A stretch of DNA of 64,000 nucleotides, taken from the NCBI RefSeq assembly GCF_001673635.1, contig NZ_LZMH01000037.1, positions 124,001 through 188,000 on the forward strand. Direction: 5' to 3'. The translations under genes were made by a program, and so were the position numbers. Each line of letters opens with the position of its first letter. Position 1 is the first letter of the stretch. The notes under the pieces are model-generated. The model was given only the letters and a program-made list of their open reading frames with translations, was not told where the DNA came from and searched no databases. The DNA comes from Mycobacterium asiaticum. GTDB lineage: Bacteria > Actinomycetota > Actinomycetes > Mycobacteriales > Mycobacteriaceae. Positions 1-7,727 of the stretch are shown one piece after another.

Positions 1-1109
1 ACGTTGGGGATCCCACCCGGTATCGCCGTGGCCAGCGCGGGCAGCGCCGCCGACAGCATCGCTGGGTCGAGGCCGGGGATCGGGGGTAGCCCCGGGATGC
101 CGGCGGCCAGGGCCGGCAAGGCCGCGGCGATGATCGCCGGGTCGACGCCCGGCAAGGGGGGCAGACCGGGAATGCCGCCGCTGGTAGCCAGTGCGATCAG
201 GTCGGTGGGAGACACGCCGGGCAGACCTGGCAGGCCGTTTGCCGCCAAAGGCAGCAGGCTGGCCGCTGAAACGCCCGGCAGACCCGGCAGGCCGGGCAAG
301 CCACCGGCGCCGGCGAGCGCGATCAGCCCTGCGGGCGACATGCCCGGGAGGCCGGGCAGGCTCGGCAGGCCGGGAAGACTCAGGCTGGGCAGCGCCGCGG
401 CCGGCAATGCCGCCGCACCCGGTAGCAGTATGTTGCCCAGCGAGCCGAGGCCGTTGTTGACGGCGGGCAGCAGGCCGGAGCTCTGCAAGGCGTTGTAGGC
501 GAGCACCACGTAGGTGACGGCCAGCGCACCTGAGGTCACCGCTCCGGAGACAGTGTTGCCTACCCCGATCAACCCGTTGACGATCGAAAAGGCCGCGTTG
601 GCGCCATAAGGGATCCCGGCCAGCCCGGCTACGCCACCGGCCACGCCGTAGAGGTCCGGCACGCCCGGGATGCCGACGCCGGGGATGCCGCCGATGCCAG
701 GAAGGGTGGGGTAGTCGTCGATGCCGGGCGGCAACGCCGACGCGGCCGGCGGGGTGGCCGGACTGATCGCGTTCGATGCGGGCGGCAAGAAACTCGAGCC
801 GCCGCTGGACCCGGCGGGCGGCGTGTAGGCGGCCGGCGCGGGGTTTCCGGGCGTTTCGGGCCGCGGCGCGATGGCAGGCGAGGGAGGAGCCGGTGGCTCG
901 ACCGCTGACGGCACCCGTGGCGCCTGGGCTCCGGACTGTTTGCCCGCCTCGGGCATCAGGACCGACGCCAGCCGATCGCACTGCTTACCTGCGCTGCAGG
1001 TGCCGCCCGAAGGCAGCGTCCTGGATTGGTTGGAGACGGTCAACGGCGCAACCGCCAGCGCACCACCCAAAACAGCGGCCGCCGCCGCGCCGACGATGGC
1101 GACTCTCAT
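1..1109 (-). CDS. Exported Leu/Pro/Gly-rich repeat protein, Rv1004c-like (3' end cut by window edge)
   Basis: On the minus strand a frame stays open from an ATG at 1109 to the window edge, about 369 codons. The N-terminus is a short hydrophobic stretch rich in Ala and Val (MRVAIVGAAAAAVLGG...), which looks like a signal peptide or membrane anchor. A Pro/Ala-rich linker with two cysteines follows, then a hydrophobic segment. The distal half is made of degenerate repeats of the type LPGLPG-x-(S/D)-x-x-x-L-x-A-L. Position next to pabB and the annotation of Rv1004c as a membrane protein point to an Rv1004c orthologue. The function is unknown. The repeats are low in complexity, so similarity alone would be weak evidence. 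Confidence 0.75.
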   Translation of the reverse strand, partial: MRVAIVGAAAAAVLGGALAVAPLTVSNQSRTLPSGGTCSAGKQCDRLASVLMPEAGKQSGAQAPRVPSAVEPPAPPSPAIAPRPETPGNPAPAAYTPPAGSSGGSSFLPPASNAISPATPPAASALPPGIDDYPTLPGIGGIPGVGIPGVPDLYGVAGGVAGLAGIPYGANAAFSIVNGLIGVGNTVSGAVTSGALAVTYVVLAYNALQSSGLLPAVNNGLGSLGNILLPGAAALPAAALPSLSLPGLPSLPGLPGMSPAGLIALAGAGGLPGLPGLPGVSAASLLPLAANGLPGLPGVSPTDLIALATSGGIPGLPPLPGVDPAIIAAALPALAAGIPGLPPIPGLDPAMLSAALPALATAIPGGIPN

Positions 1110-1261
1110 GCCGATCCCCTCCAACCTTGCTGCCTGCAGACCCCGCCGCGTGTGCGCGCGGACAGACGAGTCGATGGCTGAAGCTTATGCGTACGCGGGA
1201 AATCGCGTGGGCGTTCCGCAAAAATCATCGGACCGGATTATCTGCTCCGGAATTTGCTGAG

Positions 1262-2530
1262 CTAACTCACCCGACTGGCCGCGACGGCGGCCGGCGGTCC
1301 GACGACGGGGGCCGCCTTGTGCAAGCACTCCTGCCATTCGGCGTCGGGATCCGAGTCGGCGGTGATGCCGCCGCCGACCCCCAGCACCGCGCCGCCGTGG
1401 GGGTCGAACTCGACGGTGCGGATCGCCACGTTGAGCTCACATCCCGCGACGGGAGATGCTAAACCGATTGTGCCGCAGTAAATTCCGCGTCGTTGCTGCT
1501 CCCACTGCGAAATCAGTTGTCGGGCACGTATTTTAGGTGTTCCGGTAACGGAGGCAGGCGGGAAGGCGGCGTCCAGCAACGCCGTATTCGGCAGGTCGGG
1601 CGGTATGTGTGCAGACACCGTCGACACCAGGTGCCATACGCCGGGTGCCCGGCGGACCACGAGTAGCTCCGGCACTTTGACGGTGCCGGTAATTGCCACG
1701 CGGCCAAGGTCATTGCGCACCAGATCCACGATCATGATGTTCTCCGCCACCTCCTTGGGAGATGCCCGCAACGCTGACGGCCAGGCGTGCAGGGGCAGGG
1801 TGCCTTTGATCGGGCTGGAAGCCACCACGTCGCCGTGTCGCCGCAGGAAAAGTTCGGGTGACAGTGATGCGACGGCACCCCAGTTTCCGGCGACGTACGC
1901 CGCCCGCGCCGGTGCGGTTCGGGCCACCCCGTCGGCGAAGAAATCGAGCGGGGATCCGCTGACCGTTCCGGTGAACTGGGTGCAGACGCAAGCCTGGTAC
2001 ACCTCGCCCGCGGCGATGGCGTCCAAGCACGCCAGCACACCCGCGCGGTGTGCTGGGCGATCGGCGGGCCGCCAAGTGATCTGGCACAGCGGTGCCGTTC
2101 TCGGACCCGGCCCGGCGCACGACCCCAGCGACTCGGCCAGCCAGTCCGGCATGCGCTCGCCCGACAGGCTTTCGTACCACCACTGGCCGTCCCGGTCGCG
2201 GCGCAGCACGCTGTCCGTCCAGCCGCCGGCGGCCTCGGGAATCCGGGGCGGGAGTCCGTTGGCACCCGCATCCGGATAGGACAGATAGCCGATCCAGCCA
2301 CCGCCCACCGCGCCTACCTGCGGATTCACCGGGCGGGTGGGGCTGACCTCGAACACATCGTCGGTAGCGACCGGCTGCACGGACACGCTCGGTGCGATGA
2401 CGGCGAGCGCGCCGAACCATTCTCCGGTCAGTGCGGCCGGCGGCGGCAGGCCGAGCCGACTGGCGGCGCGGCCGACGGCGCGCAGCACCTGTGGCGCGCC
2501 GCCCAGGTCGCCGAGCCGGTCGATTCGCAC
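1262..2530 (-). CDS. pabB: Para-aminobenzoate synthase component I (aminodeoxychorismate synthase)
   Basis: 422 residues. The enzyme converts chorismate and ammonia to 4-amino-4-deoxychorismate for folate synthesis in the cytoplasm. The chorismate-binding fold is complete: PIKGT near residue 241, then a segment with VDLVRNDLGRV, then ASVTGTPK, YCGTIGL and a C-terminal GGGITADSDP block. The lysine in PIKGT is the form typical of aminodeoxychorismate synthase; anthranilate synthase has PIAGT, so this is unlikely to be a second trpE. The gene corresponds to Rv1005c by order. A start further inside is possible but the first residues read naturally. Downstream of it on the same strand lies the Rv1004c-like gene, 152 bp away. 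Confidence 0.93.
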   Translation of the reverse strand: MRIDRLGDLGGAPQVLRAVGRAASRLGLPPPAALTGEWFGALAVIAPSVSVQPVATDDVFEVSPTRPVNPQVGAVGGGWIGYLSYPDAGANGLPPRIPEAAGGWTDSVLRRDRDGQWWYESLSGERMPDWLAESLGSCAGPGPRTAPLCQITWRPADRPAHRAGVLACLDAIAAGEVYQACVCTQFTGTVSGSPLDFFADGVARTAPARAAYVAGNWGAVASLSPELFLRRHGDVVASSPIKGTLPLHAWPSALRASPKEVAENIMIVDLVRNDLGRVAITGTVKVPELLVVRRAPGVWHLVSTVSAHIPPDLPNTALLDAAFPPASVTGTPKIRARQLISQWEQQRRGIYCGTIGLASPVAGCELNVAIRTVEFDPHGGAVLGVGGGITADSDPDAEWQECLHKAAPVVGPPAAVAASRVS

Positions 2531-2572
2531 CGACCTAGCTTGACAGAACGACGGATATTCGCACGCCAGGGA

Positions 2573-3478
2573 CTACGCGCGACTGATCTCACGCGCGTTC
2601 ACCAGAGCGGCTAGCTTGTCGGGGTTGCGCATCACATAGAAGTTCGTGATCTTCTCGTCCACGATCTCCACGGTGATCACCCCTTCGAGCCGTTCGTCCA
2701 GGTAGAACAGCACCGCGGGAGCGCTGTTGCAGGTCACCGTCTCCACCCGGAGGCGTCCCTGCGCCTTGCGCATCAGTCCGGCGACGGCCCTGGCTACCCG
2801 CTCTGCGCCGACCACCGGCTTGCGGGCCGCGCTGACCTTGCCGCCGCTGTCGGCGGTCCAGACCGCGTCGGGCGCCAGCATGGCCAGCAGCGCCTCCACG
2901 TCCCCGCTGGCCGCGGAGGCCAGGAACTGCTGGGTGATCTGGGCGTTGCGCTCCGGGTCGATGTCGTCGAACCGTTTGCGGCGGGCATGCACGTGTTCAC
3001 GGGCCCGGTGGGCGACTTGGCGCACGGCGGGTTCCGACTTGTTCACGGCCTCGGCGATCTCGCCGTAGTCGAACCCGAACACTTCGCGCAGCACGAACAC
3101 GGCCCGTTCGTCCGGGGTCAGCGTCTCCAGCAGCACCAGCATTGCCATCGAAACCGATTCCGCCAGAACAACGTCGGCCGACGCGTCCTGATCTTCGAGC
3201 AGAAGCGGCTCGGGCAGCCAGGGCCCTACGTACTCCTCGCGGCGACGCGCCTGCGCGCGTAGGGCGTTGAGCGCCTGACGGGTGACGAGCCGGGCCAGAT
3301 AGGACTTGGTGTCGCGCACCGTCGAGAGGTCGACGTCGGCCCAGCGAAGATAACTGTCCTGCAGAACGTCGTCGGCTTCGGTGGCCGAGCCCAGGATCTC
3401 GTAGGCGATGGTGAACAGCAGCGGGCGCAGCAGGGAGAACCGGTCTGCGTGCCCGCCGCTGTCCGTCGTCGAACTCAC
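2573..3478 (-). CDS. ECF41-type RNA polymerase sigma factor with SnoaL-like C-terminal domain
   Basis: 301 residues if translation begins at the GTG at 3478, which overlaps the stop of the upstream flavoprotein gene by 4 bp (GTGA); the frame is open further upstream. Sigma region 2 (LLFTIAYEILGSATEADD) and region 4 (VFVLREVFGFDYGEIAE) are clear. The C-terminal third is a SnoaL-like domain. Three signatures of the ECF41 group are visible: WLPEP in the linker, DSGGK (usual form DGGGK) and a terminal NPDKL. In this group the C-terminal extension replaces a separate anti-sigma factor and modulates activity. M. tuberculosis SigJ is a known member of the group; whether this is its orthologue cannot be told from one sequence. 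Confidence 0.92.
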   Translation of the reverse strand: MSSTTDSGGHADRFSLLRPLLFTIAYEILGSATEADDVLQDSYLRWADVDLSTVRDTKSYLARLVTRQALNALRAQARRREEYVGPWLPEPLLLEDQDASADVVLAESVSMAMLVLLETLTPDERAVFVLREVFGFDYGEIAEAVNKSEPAVRQVAHRAREHVHARRKRFDDIDPERNAQITQQFLASAASGDVEALLAMLAPDAVWTADSGGKVSAARKPVVGAERVARAVAGLMRKAQGRLRVETVTCNSAPAVLFYLDERLEGVITVEIVDEKITNFYVMRNPDKLAALVNAREISRA

Positions 3479-4668
3479 CGCAGCGCAGCCTGCTGTTCGG
3501 CCGCCAGCTGCGCGGGACGGTTGCCGCCCTTGATCCAGCGGTACCAGCCGGGCTTGGCCGCCTCCTTGCGCAGGCCCCATAGCGTGCCCTTGCAGACCAG
3601 TTCCTTGATGGAGGCGGCGGTCCGGCCGCCGATGTACAGCCTGATCGGGGTGTCATCCAGGCGGGCCAGCTGCACGGTGCCGTAGGTGCGCCCGACGCTG
3701 ATGCACTGGCCGGTGAACGCCTGGTTCAACCGGGCCGGAGCGGTCCCGGCGATGCGGGCCAGCACCGTGTTGGCCGCCTGGGCGGCCATCGGGTTGGCGG
3801 CCTGGCAGCTCATCCGCAGCGGCTGGTTGGACGGCGCTGCCGCGTCGCCGGCGGCGACGATGCGCTCGTCGCTGATGCTGGTCAACGTCTCGTCGGTGAG
3901 CAGGCGGCCGATCGAGTCGGTGCGCAGCCCGCTGCGGGTGGCCAGGTCGGGGACGCCGAAGCCGGCCGTCCAGACGGTCACCGCGCTGGGCAGCACCGCA
4001 CCATCATTGAGCACCACCGCATCCCAGCGCACCTCGTTGACGGTGGCGGTTTCCAGGATGGTGACCCCGAGCTTGCGTAGCTGCTTTGCCACCGAGCGCC
4101 GACCCGGACCGCTCAGCGAGGGGCCCAGGAGGCCGCCGCACACCAGGGTGACGGCCCGGCCCTCTTCGCCCAGCTCCCCGGCGGCCTCGATGCCCGTGAG
4201 GCCGCCACCGACAACGGTGACCGGGGCGTTCGGCGGCAGATCGGCCAGCGCGTACCGCAGCCGTTGTGCGCCTTCGAGTTCGGCGAGCACGAACGCGTAC
4301 TCGTCGGCGCCCGGCACCGCCACGGGTGTCGCGCCGGTGCTGCCGACGGCGTAGATCAGGTAGTCGTATTCCAGCTCGGCGCCCGAGGCCAGCTGCACGC
4401 GGCGGGCGGCGGCGTCGATGTACTCCGCCTTGTCGACAACCAGCTCGATGCCGTTGCCCAGCAGCGTGCCGTAGTCGGCGGTGGCGGTGCCGGTCCCGGC
4501 CGCCAGCTGGTGCAGGCGGATGCGTTCGACGAACTGTGGCCGAGCGTTCACCAGGGTGATGTCGACGTCGGCCCGCAGCCGCAGGTGGTTGGCCGCCATG
4601 GTGCCGGCGTAGCCGCCGCCGATGACGACGACGCGTTTGCGGGGTCCGGTCGGTTGTAGCTCAGACAT
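3475..4668 (-). CDS. FAD-dependent NAD(P)H dehydrogenase-like oxidoreductase
   Basis: 397 residues, starting at an ATG with a good ribosome binding site (AAGGAG, 6 bp ahead). Two dinucleotide-binding folds are visible: FAD site VVVIGGGYAGTMAA near residue 13 and NAD(P)H site VTVVGGGLTGIEAAGELG near residue 150. The second FAD motif TSISDERIVAAGDAA is near 265. No CxxxxC redox disulfide is seen, so it resembles type II NADH dehydrogenases and AIF-like reductases rather than disulfide reductases. It overlaps the ECF41 sigma gene by 4 bp, and oxidoreductases are common genetic partners of ECF41 factors. Its substrate is not known. An ECF41-like promoter lies just upstream. Confidence 0.9.
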   Translation of the reverse strand: MSELQPTGPRKRVVVIGGGYAGTMAANHLRLRADVDITLVNARPQFVERIRLHQLAAGTGTATADYGTLLGNGIELVVDKAEYIDAAARRVQLASGAELEYDYLIYAVGSTGATPVAVPGADEYAFVLAELEGAQRLRYALADLPPNAPVTVVGGGLTGIEAAGELGEEGRAVTLVCGGLLGPSLSGPGRRSVAKQLRKLGVTILETATVNEVRWDAVVLNDGAVLPSAVTVWTAGFGVPDLATRSGLRTDSIGRLLTDETLTSISDERIVAAGDAAAPSNQPLRMSCQAANPMAAQAANTVLARIAGTAPARLNQAFTGQCISVGRTYGTVQLARLDDTPIRLYIGGRTAASIKELVCKGTLWGLRKEAAKPGWYRWIKGGNRPAQLAAEQQAALR

Positions 4669-4705
4669 CTTTGTCTCCTTTGGTCGCGAGCGTTACGACC
4701 TTCAG

Positions 4706-4732
4706 GACACCGCAGCCCGGGCTTCCGTGACA
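4706..4732 (-). promoter_or_regulatory. ECF41-like promoter for the flavoprotein-sigma operon
   Basis: Read on the minus strand: TGTCACG, 16 bp, TGTC. The published ECF41 target consensus, as I recall it, is TGTCACA-N16-CGTC, so eight of the positions in the first box and three of four in the second fit closely with exact spacing. The second box lies 38 bp ahead of the ATG at 4668, which would give a leader of about 30 nt. Inference: the sigma factor drives its own operon. Confidence 0.6.
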
Positions 4733-4765
4733 ACGCAGACCGCAATTGTGACCTGTTTCACGCCC

Positions 4766-5569
4766 CTATGGGCCGGACCCCGGCGCTGGTTCGAAGACGA
4801 AGTTGTTGACGTACACCCCGGTCGCCGCCCAGTCGTCCTCCGCTCCGCCGATGTTTGCGGAGTCCTGATGGGCGGCGGCGTCGAATTCCTCGATGGGCCG
4901 GCGCTGCCCGTTCAGGGTGAAATGGCCGCGGAAACCCAAGCCGCTCAACAGCTGGGTGATGTCGGCGACCGCGTTGGCGTGGTGACGTTCTTCGGCTTCC
5001 ACGACGATCGATGGCCGATTGCGGCGCAACGTGTCGAGGGCACCGCGAAGGACGGCAAGTTCATGGCCCTCGACGTCGATCTTGATCAACCCGACGTTCG
5101 TCAGCTGGTAATCGTCGAGGCACCTGACTGGGACCTCGATCGACTGGACGGCGCCGCCGATCGCGGTGTCCAGCACGTTCTCGCCGTCGATGGTGCTTCG
5201 CCCCGGATCGGATTCGACCACCCGCATCGTGGTCACACCGGGTGTGTCCGACAACGCCACCGCCTCGACGCGCACGTCTGCGCCGACGGCCTCGAACATT
5301 GCCGCAAGGTCGCGGGCCTGAGCCGGACGCGGCTCGAACGCGATCACCGCGTGCGACGCACTCAGCATGGCGATTGCGAATTCGCCGACGTCCGCGCCGA
5401 TGTCGAGGGAGATGCGTCCTGGGTCGCAAAGGGATTGCACCAGCGCGACGTCCGGGCGGGACTCACCGAGACGCCGCAAAATCCGGTATTTGCGCCGCCA
5501 GAACAGGCGGGGCATGAGCGACTTTGCCGCCGGCGCGAGCAACCGTTTGGCGGACGCTGCGACTGACAC
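4766..5569 (-). CDS. FkbM-family SAM-dependent methyltransferase
   Basis: 267 residues. The SAM-binding motif LDIGADVGEFAIAM is near residue 55, followed by the acidic end of the second strand (AFEPRPAQ). The segment LIKIDVEGHELAVLRGA near 165 is the hallmark of the FkbM family. Members of this family O-methylate sugars or polyketides; the exact target is unknown. A basic N-terminal stretch (RLFWRRKYRILRRLGE) may contact the membrane. It stands alone on the minus strand, divergent from the cyclic-di-GMP gene, and a second FkbM domain occurs in the GT4 fusion at 12.5-14.5 kb, so both may methylate the same glycan. Confidence 0.88.
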   Translation of the reverse strand: MSVAASAKRLLAPAAKSLMPRLFWRRKYRILRRLGESRPDVALVQSLCDPGRISLDIGADVGEFAIAMLSASHAVIAFEPRPAQARDLAAMFEAVGADVRVEAVALSDTPGVTTMRVVESDPGRSTIDGENVLDTAIGGAVQSIEVPVRCLDDYQLTNVGLIKIDVEGHELAVLRGALDTLRRNRPSIVVEAEERHHANAVADITQLLSGLGFRGHFTLNGQRRPIEEFDAAAHQDSANIGGAEDDWAATGVYVNNFVFEPAPGSGP

Positions 5570-5854
5570 AAGGCGACCCTAGCCGACCCTGGCCGACGAC
5601 ACCGCCGGCCGCGGTCGAGCAGCGGACTTAGCACAGGGCACCAGAGACTCTGCGTGATAGTCTTCGCTGACCACTAATCCATCCGTGACCTGCGTCGGTC
5701 CGGGTACTGCCCAGGGCTTCCAGGCGACTCTTGAGGCCGCTTCGATGCGCATCGGCAGGCATTGAGATACAGCGGCCGCCAAGACTGTCTGATGACTGGT
5801 GGTCGCCCGTAGCCGGCGCAGTCGACTTGGGACGTGCACGAATCGGAGGACCCG
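5570..5854. other. Divergent intergenic region between the FkbM and cyclic-di-GMP genes
   Basis: About 285 bp that must hold the promoters of both divergent genes. I see no confident -10/-35 pair, no hairpin terminator and no coding frame with a plausible start. Confidence 0.4.
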
Positions 5855-7720
5855 TTGCCACGCAGCTTGGACCTCGTCGTCACTTCCGTAGCCACCCAGC
5901 TGATGGAAGCGACCGCGTCCACCGCTACGCAGGTCAGCGAACGGGTTCTGGCCCAGCTCGTCGAGCAGTTCGACGTGGACGCCAGCTTCCTGCGTCATCA
6001 CGACCACGACATCCGCGCTTCCGTGCTGGTCGCCGAATGGCCGCCGCGGGTGAATGTTCCGGACCCCGACCCGGAGGCGGTGGTGCACTTCACCAGCGCG
6101 GACCCGGTGCTGGCACAGTGCGAGCACGGCCGGAAGCCGGTGGTGATCAGACCCGAGCAGAACAACCGGTCCTTTCAGCGCTGGGGCAGCGGCGCCAAAC
6201 AGGTGGCCTCGCCGTCGGTCGCGGCCGCCCCGCTGGTGTCGGGGGAGAAGACCACCGGCGTGCTGGGCTTCGTCAAGTTCGGCGCCAGGAAGTGGAAGCA
6301 AGAAGAGATCAACACGCTCGAGGCGGTGGCCGCGCTGTTCGCGCAGCTGCAGGCGCGAATCGCGGCGGAGGAGAAGCTTCGTTACCTGGCCGAGCATGAC
6401 GACCTGACCGGGCTGTACAACCGTCGGGCACTGGTCGCGCATCTGACCGAGCGGCTGGCTTCCGGCAACCCCGGGCCGGTGGCGGTCCTCTACATGGACC
6501 TGGACCGGCTCAAGTCGATCAACGACTACCTGGGCCATACCGCCGGTGACTGGTTCATCCGCGTCTTCGCGCAACGCCTGCGGGTGTGCGCGGGCAGCCA
6601 GAGCATGATCGCCCGCCTCGGCGGTGACGAGTTCGTGGTGATCCCGGATCAGACGATGTCCAGCGCGGCGGCCGAATCGTTCGCCCGCCGGCTGGGCACC
6701 ATGTTGCGCGAGCGCCTGGCGATCGGCGGCCATCAGATCACCCGCACCGTCAGCATCGGTTTGGCCGTCGGGATGCCCGGCCGGGACAACAGCACCGACC
6801 TGCTGCGTCGTGCCGACGAAGCGGTGCTGTCGGCCAAGCGCGCCGGCGGCAACCAGGTCGCCCTGTCCACCGACGACATGTCGCTCAAGAGCGCGTTCCG
6901 CAATGACATCGAATTGCACCTGCAGGGCGATATCGACAGCGAAGCCCTGCTGCTGCACTACTTGCCCGAGGTTGACCTGTGGACCGGCGCGATCGTCGCG
7001 GCCGAGGCGCTGGTGCGCTGGCGCCACCCGATCTGGGGCCTGTTGCTGCCGGATTCGTTCATCGGGGTCGCCGAGTCGACGAACCTGGCCGGTGAACTCG
7101 GCCGCTGGGTGATGCGAAGCGCGTGCTCGGAATTCAGCCGGTGGCGGGCCAACGGGGTGGGGCAAAGCGCGATCCTGCGGATCAACGTCTCACCGGTGCA
7201 GCTGATCACCCGCGGCTTCGTGCGCACCGTCGCGGACACCATCGAGGAATTCGGGATCGACGGCGGCTCGGTTTGCCTCGAGATCACCGAGCGCGCCGTG
7301 GTGCACGACATCGAAACCACCCGCAAGACCCTGCACGAGCTCAAAGAGGTCGGCGTCCAGATCGCCATCGACGACTTCGGCACCGGGTACGCGGTGCTGT
7401 CGCACCTGAAGTCCCTGCCGGTCGACATGCTCAAGATCGACACTGGGTTCGTCCGGGACCTGGGCACCAACGCAGGCGACCTGGCGATCGTGCGCGCCAT
7501 CATCGGCTTGGCCGAGGCGTTCGGTTTGCAGCTGGTCGCCGAAGGCGTCGAAACCCCGGCCGCCGCACTGACTTTGATGCAACACGGTTGTCACCGGGCG
7601 CAGGGTTTCCTGCTGTCCCGCCCTGTTCCGGGCAACGCCATGGAGGCGTTGCTGTCCGCGCGCTGGATGCCGATGCCGTTCCTCGCCGACCGCGAGGCGC
7701 TGACGCTCGGCGCAATTTAG
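5855..7720 (+). CDS. GAF-GGDEF-EAL cyclic-di-GMP turnover protein
   Basis: 621 residues from the TTG at 5855, which has GGAGGA 5 bp ahead; a GTG at 5834 is in frame but lacks a ribosome site. An N-terminal GAF-like sensor (about 15-170) precedes a GGDEF domain with an intact RLGGDEF (about 254-260) and an EAL domain with AEALVRW (about 383-389). EAL catalytic markers are kept: NVSPVQL, EITERAV, IDDFGTGYAVL, LKIDTGF and AEGVET. So both synthesis and breakdown of cyclic-di-GMP look possible. The RxxD inhibitory site expected ahead of GGDEF is absent. The architecture and length resemble M. tuberculosis Rv1354c. Its place beside a polysaccharide locus suggests control of polymer output. Confidence 0.93.
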   Translation: MPRSLDLVVTSVATQLMEATASTATQVSERVLAQLVEQFDVDASFLRHHDHDIRASVLVAEWPPRVNVPDPDPEAVVHFTSADPVLAQCEHGRKPVVIRPEQNNRSFQRWGSGAKQVASPSVAAAPLVSGEKTTGVLGFVKFGARKWKQEEINTLEAVAALFAQLQARIAAEEKLRYLAEHDDLTGLYNRRALVAHLTERLASGNPGPVAVLYMDLDRLKSINDYLGHTAGDWFIRVFAQRLRVCAGSQSMIARLGGDEFVVIPDQTMSSAAAESFARRLGTMLRERLAIGGHQITRTVSIGLAVGMPGRDNSTDLLRRADEAVLSAKRAGGNQVALSTDDMSLKSAFRNDIELHLQGDIDSEALLLHYLPEVDLWTGAIVAAEALVRWRHPIWGLLLPDSFIGVAESTNLAGELGRWVMRSACSEFSRWRANGVGQSAILRINVSPVQLITRGFVRTVADTIEEFGIDGGSVCLEITERAVVHDIETTRKTLHELKEVGVQIAIDDFGTGYAVLSHLKSLPVDMLKIDTGFVRDLGTNAGDLAIVRAIIGLAEAFGLQLVAEGVETPAAALTLMQHGCHRAQGFLLSRPVPGNAMEALLSARWMPMPFLADREALTLGAI

Positions 7721-7727
7721 CTCACCA

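Noticed and set aside
5579..7165. Long open frame on the minus strand
   Set aside because: It is antisense to the GAF-GGDEF-EAL gene, rich in Arg/His/Gln with no family pattern; a GC-bias shadow.
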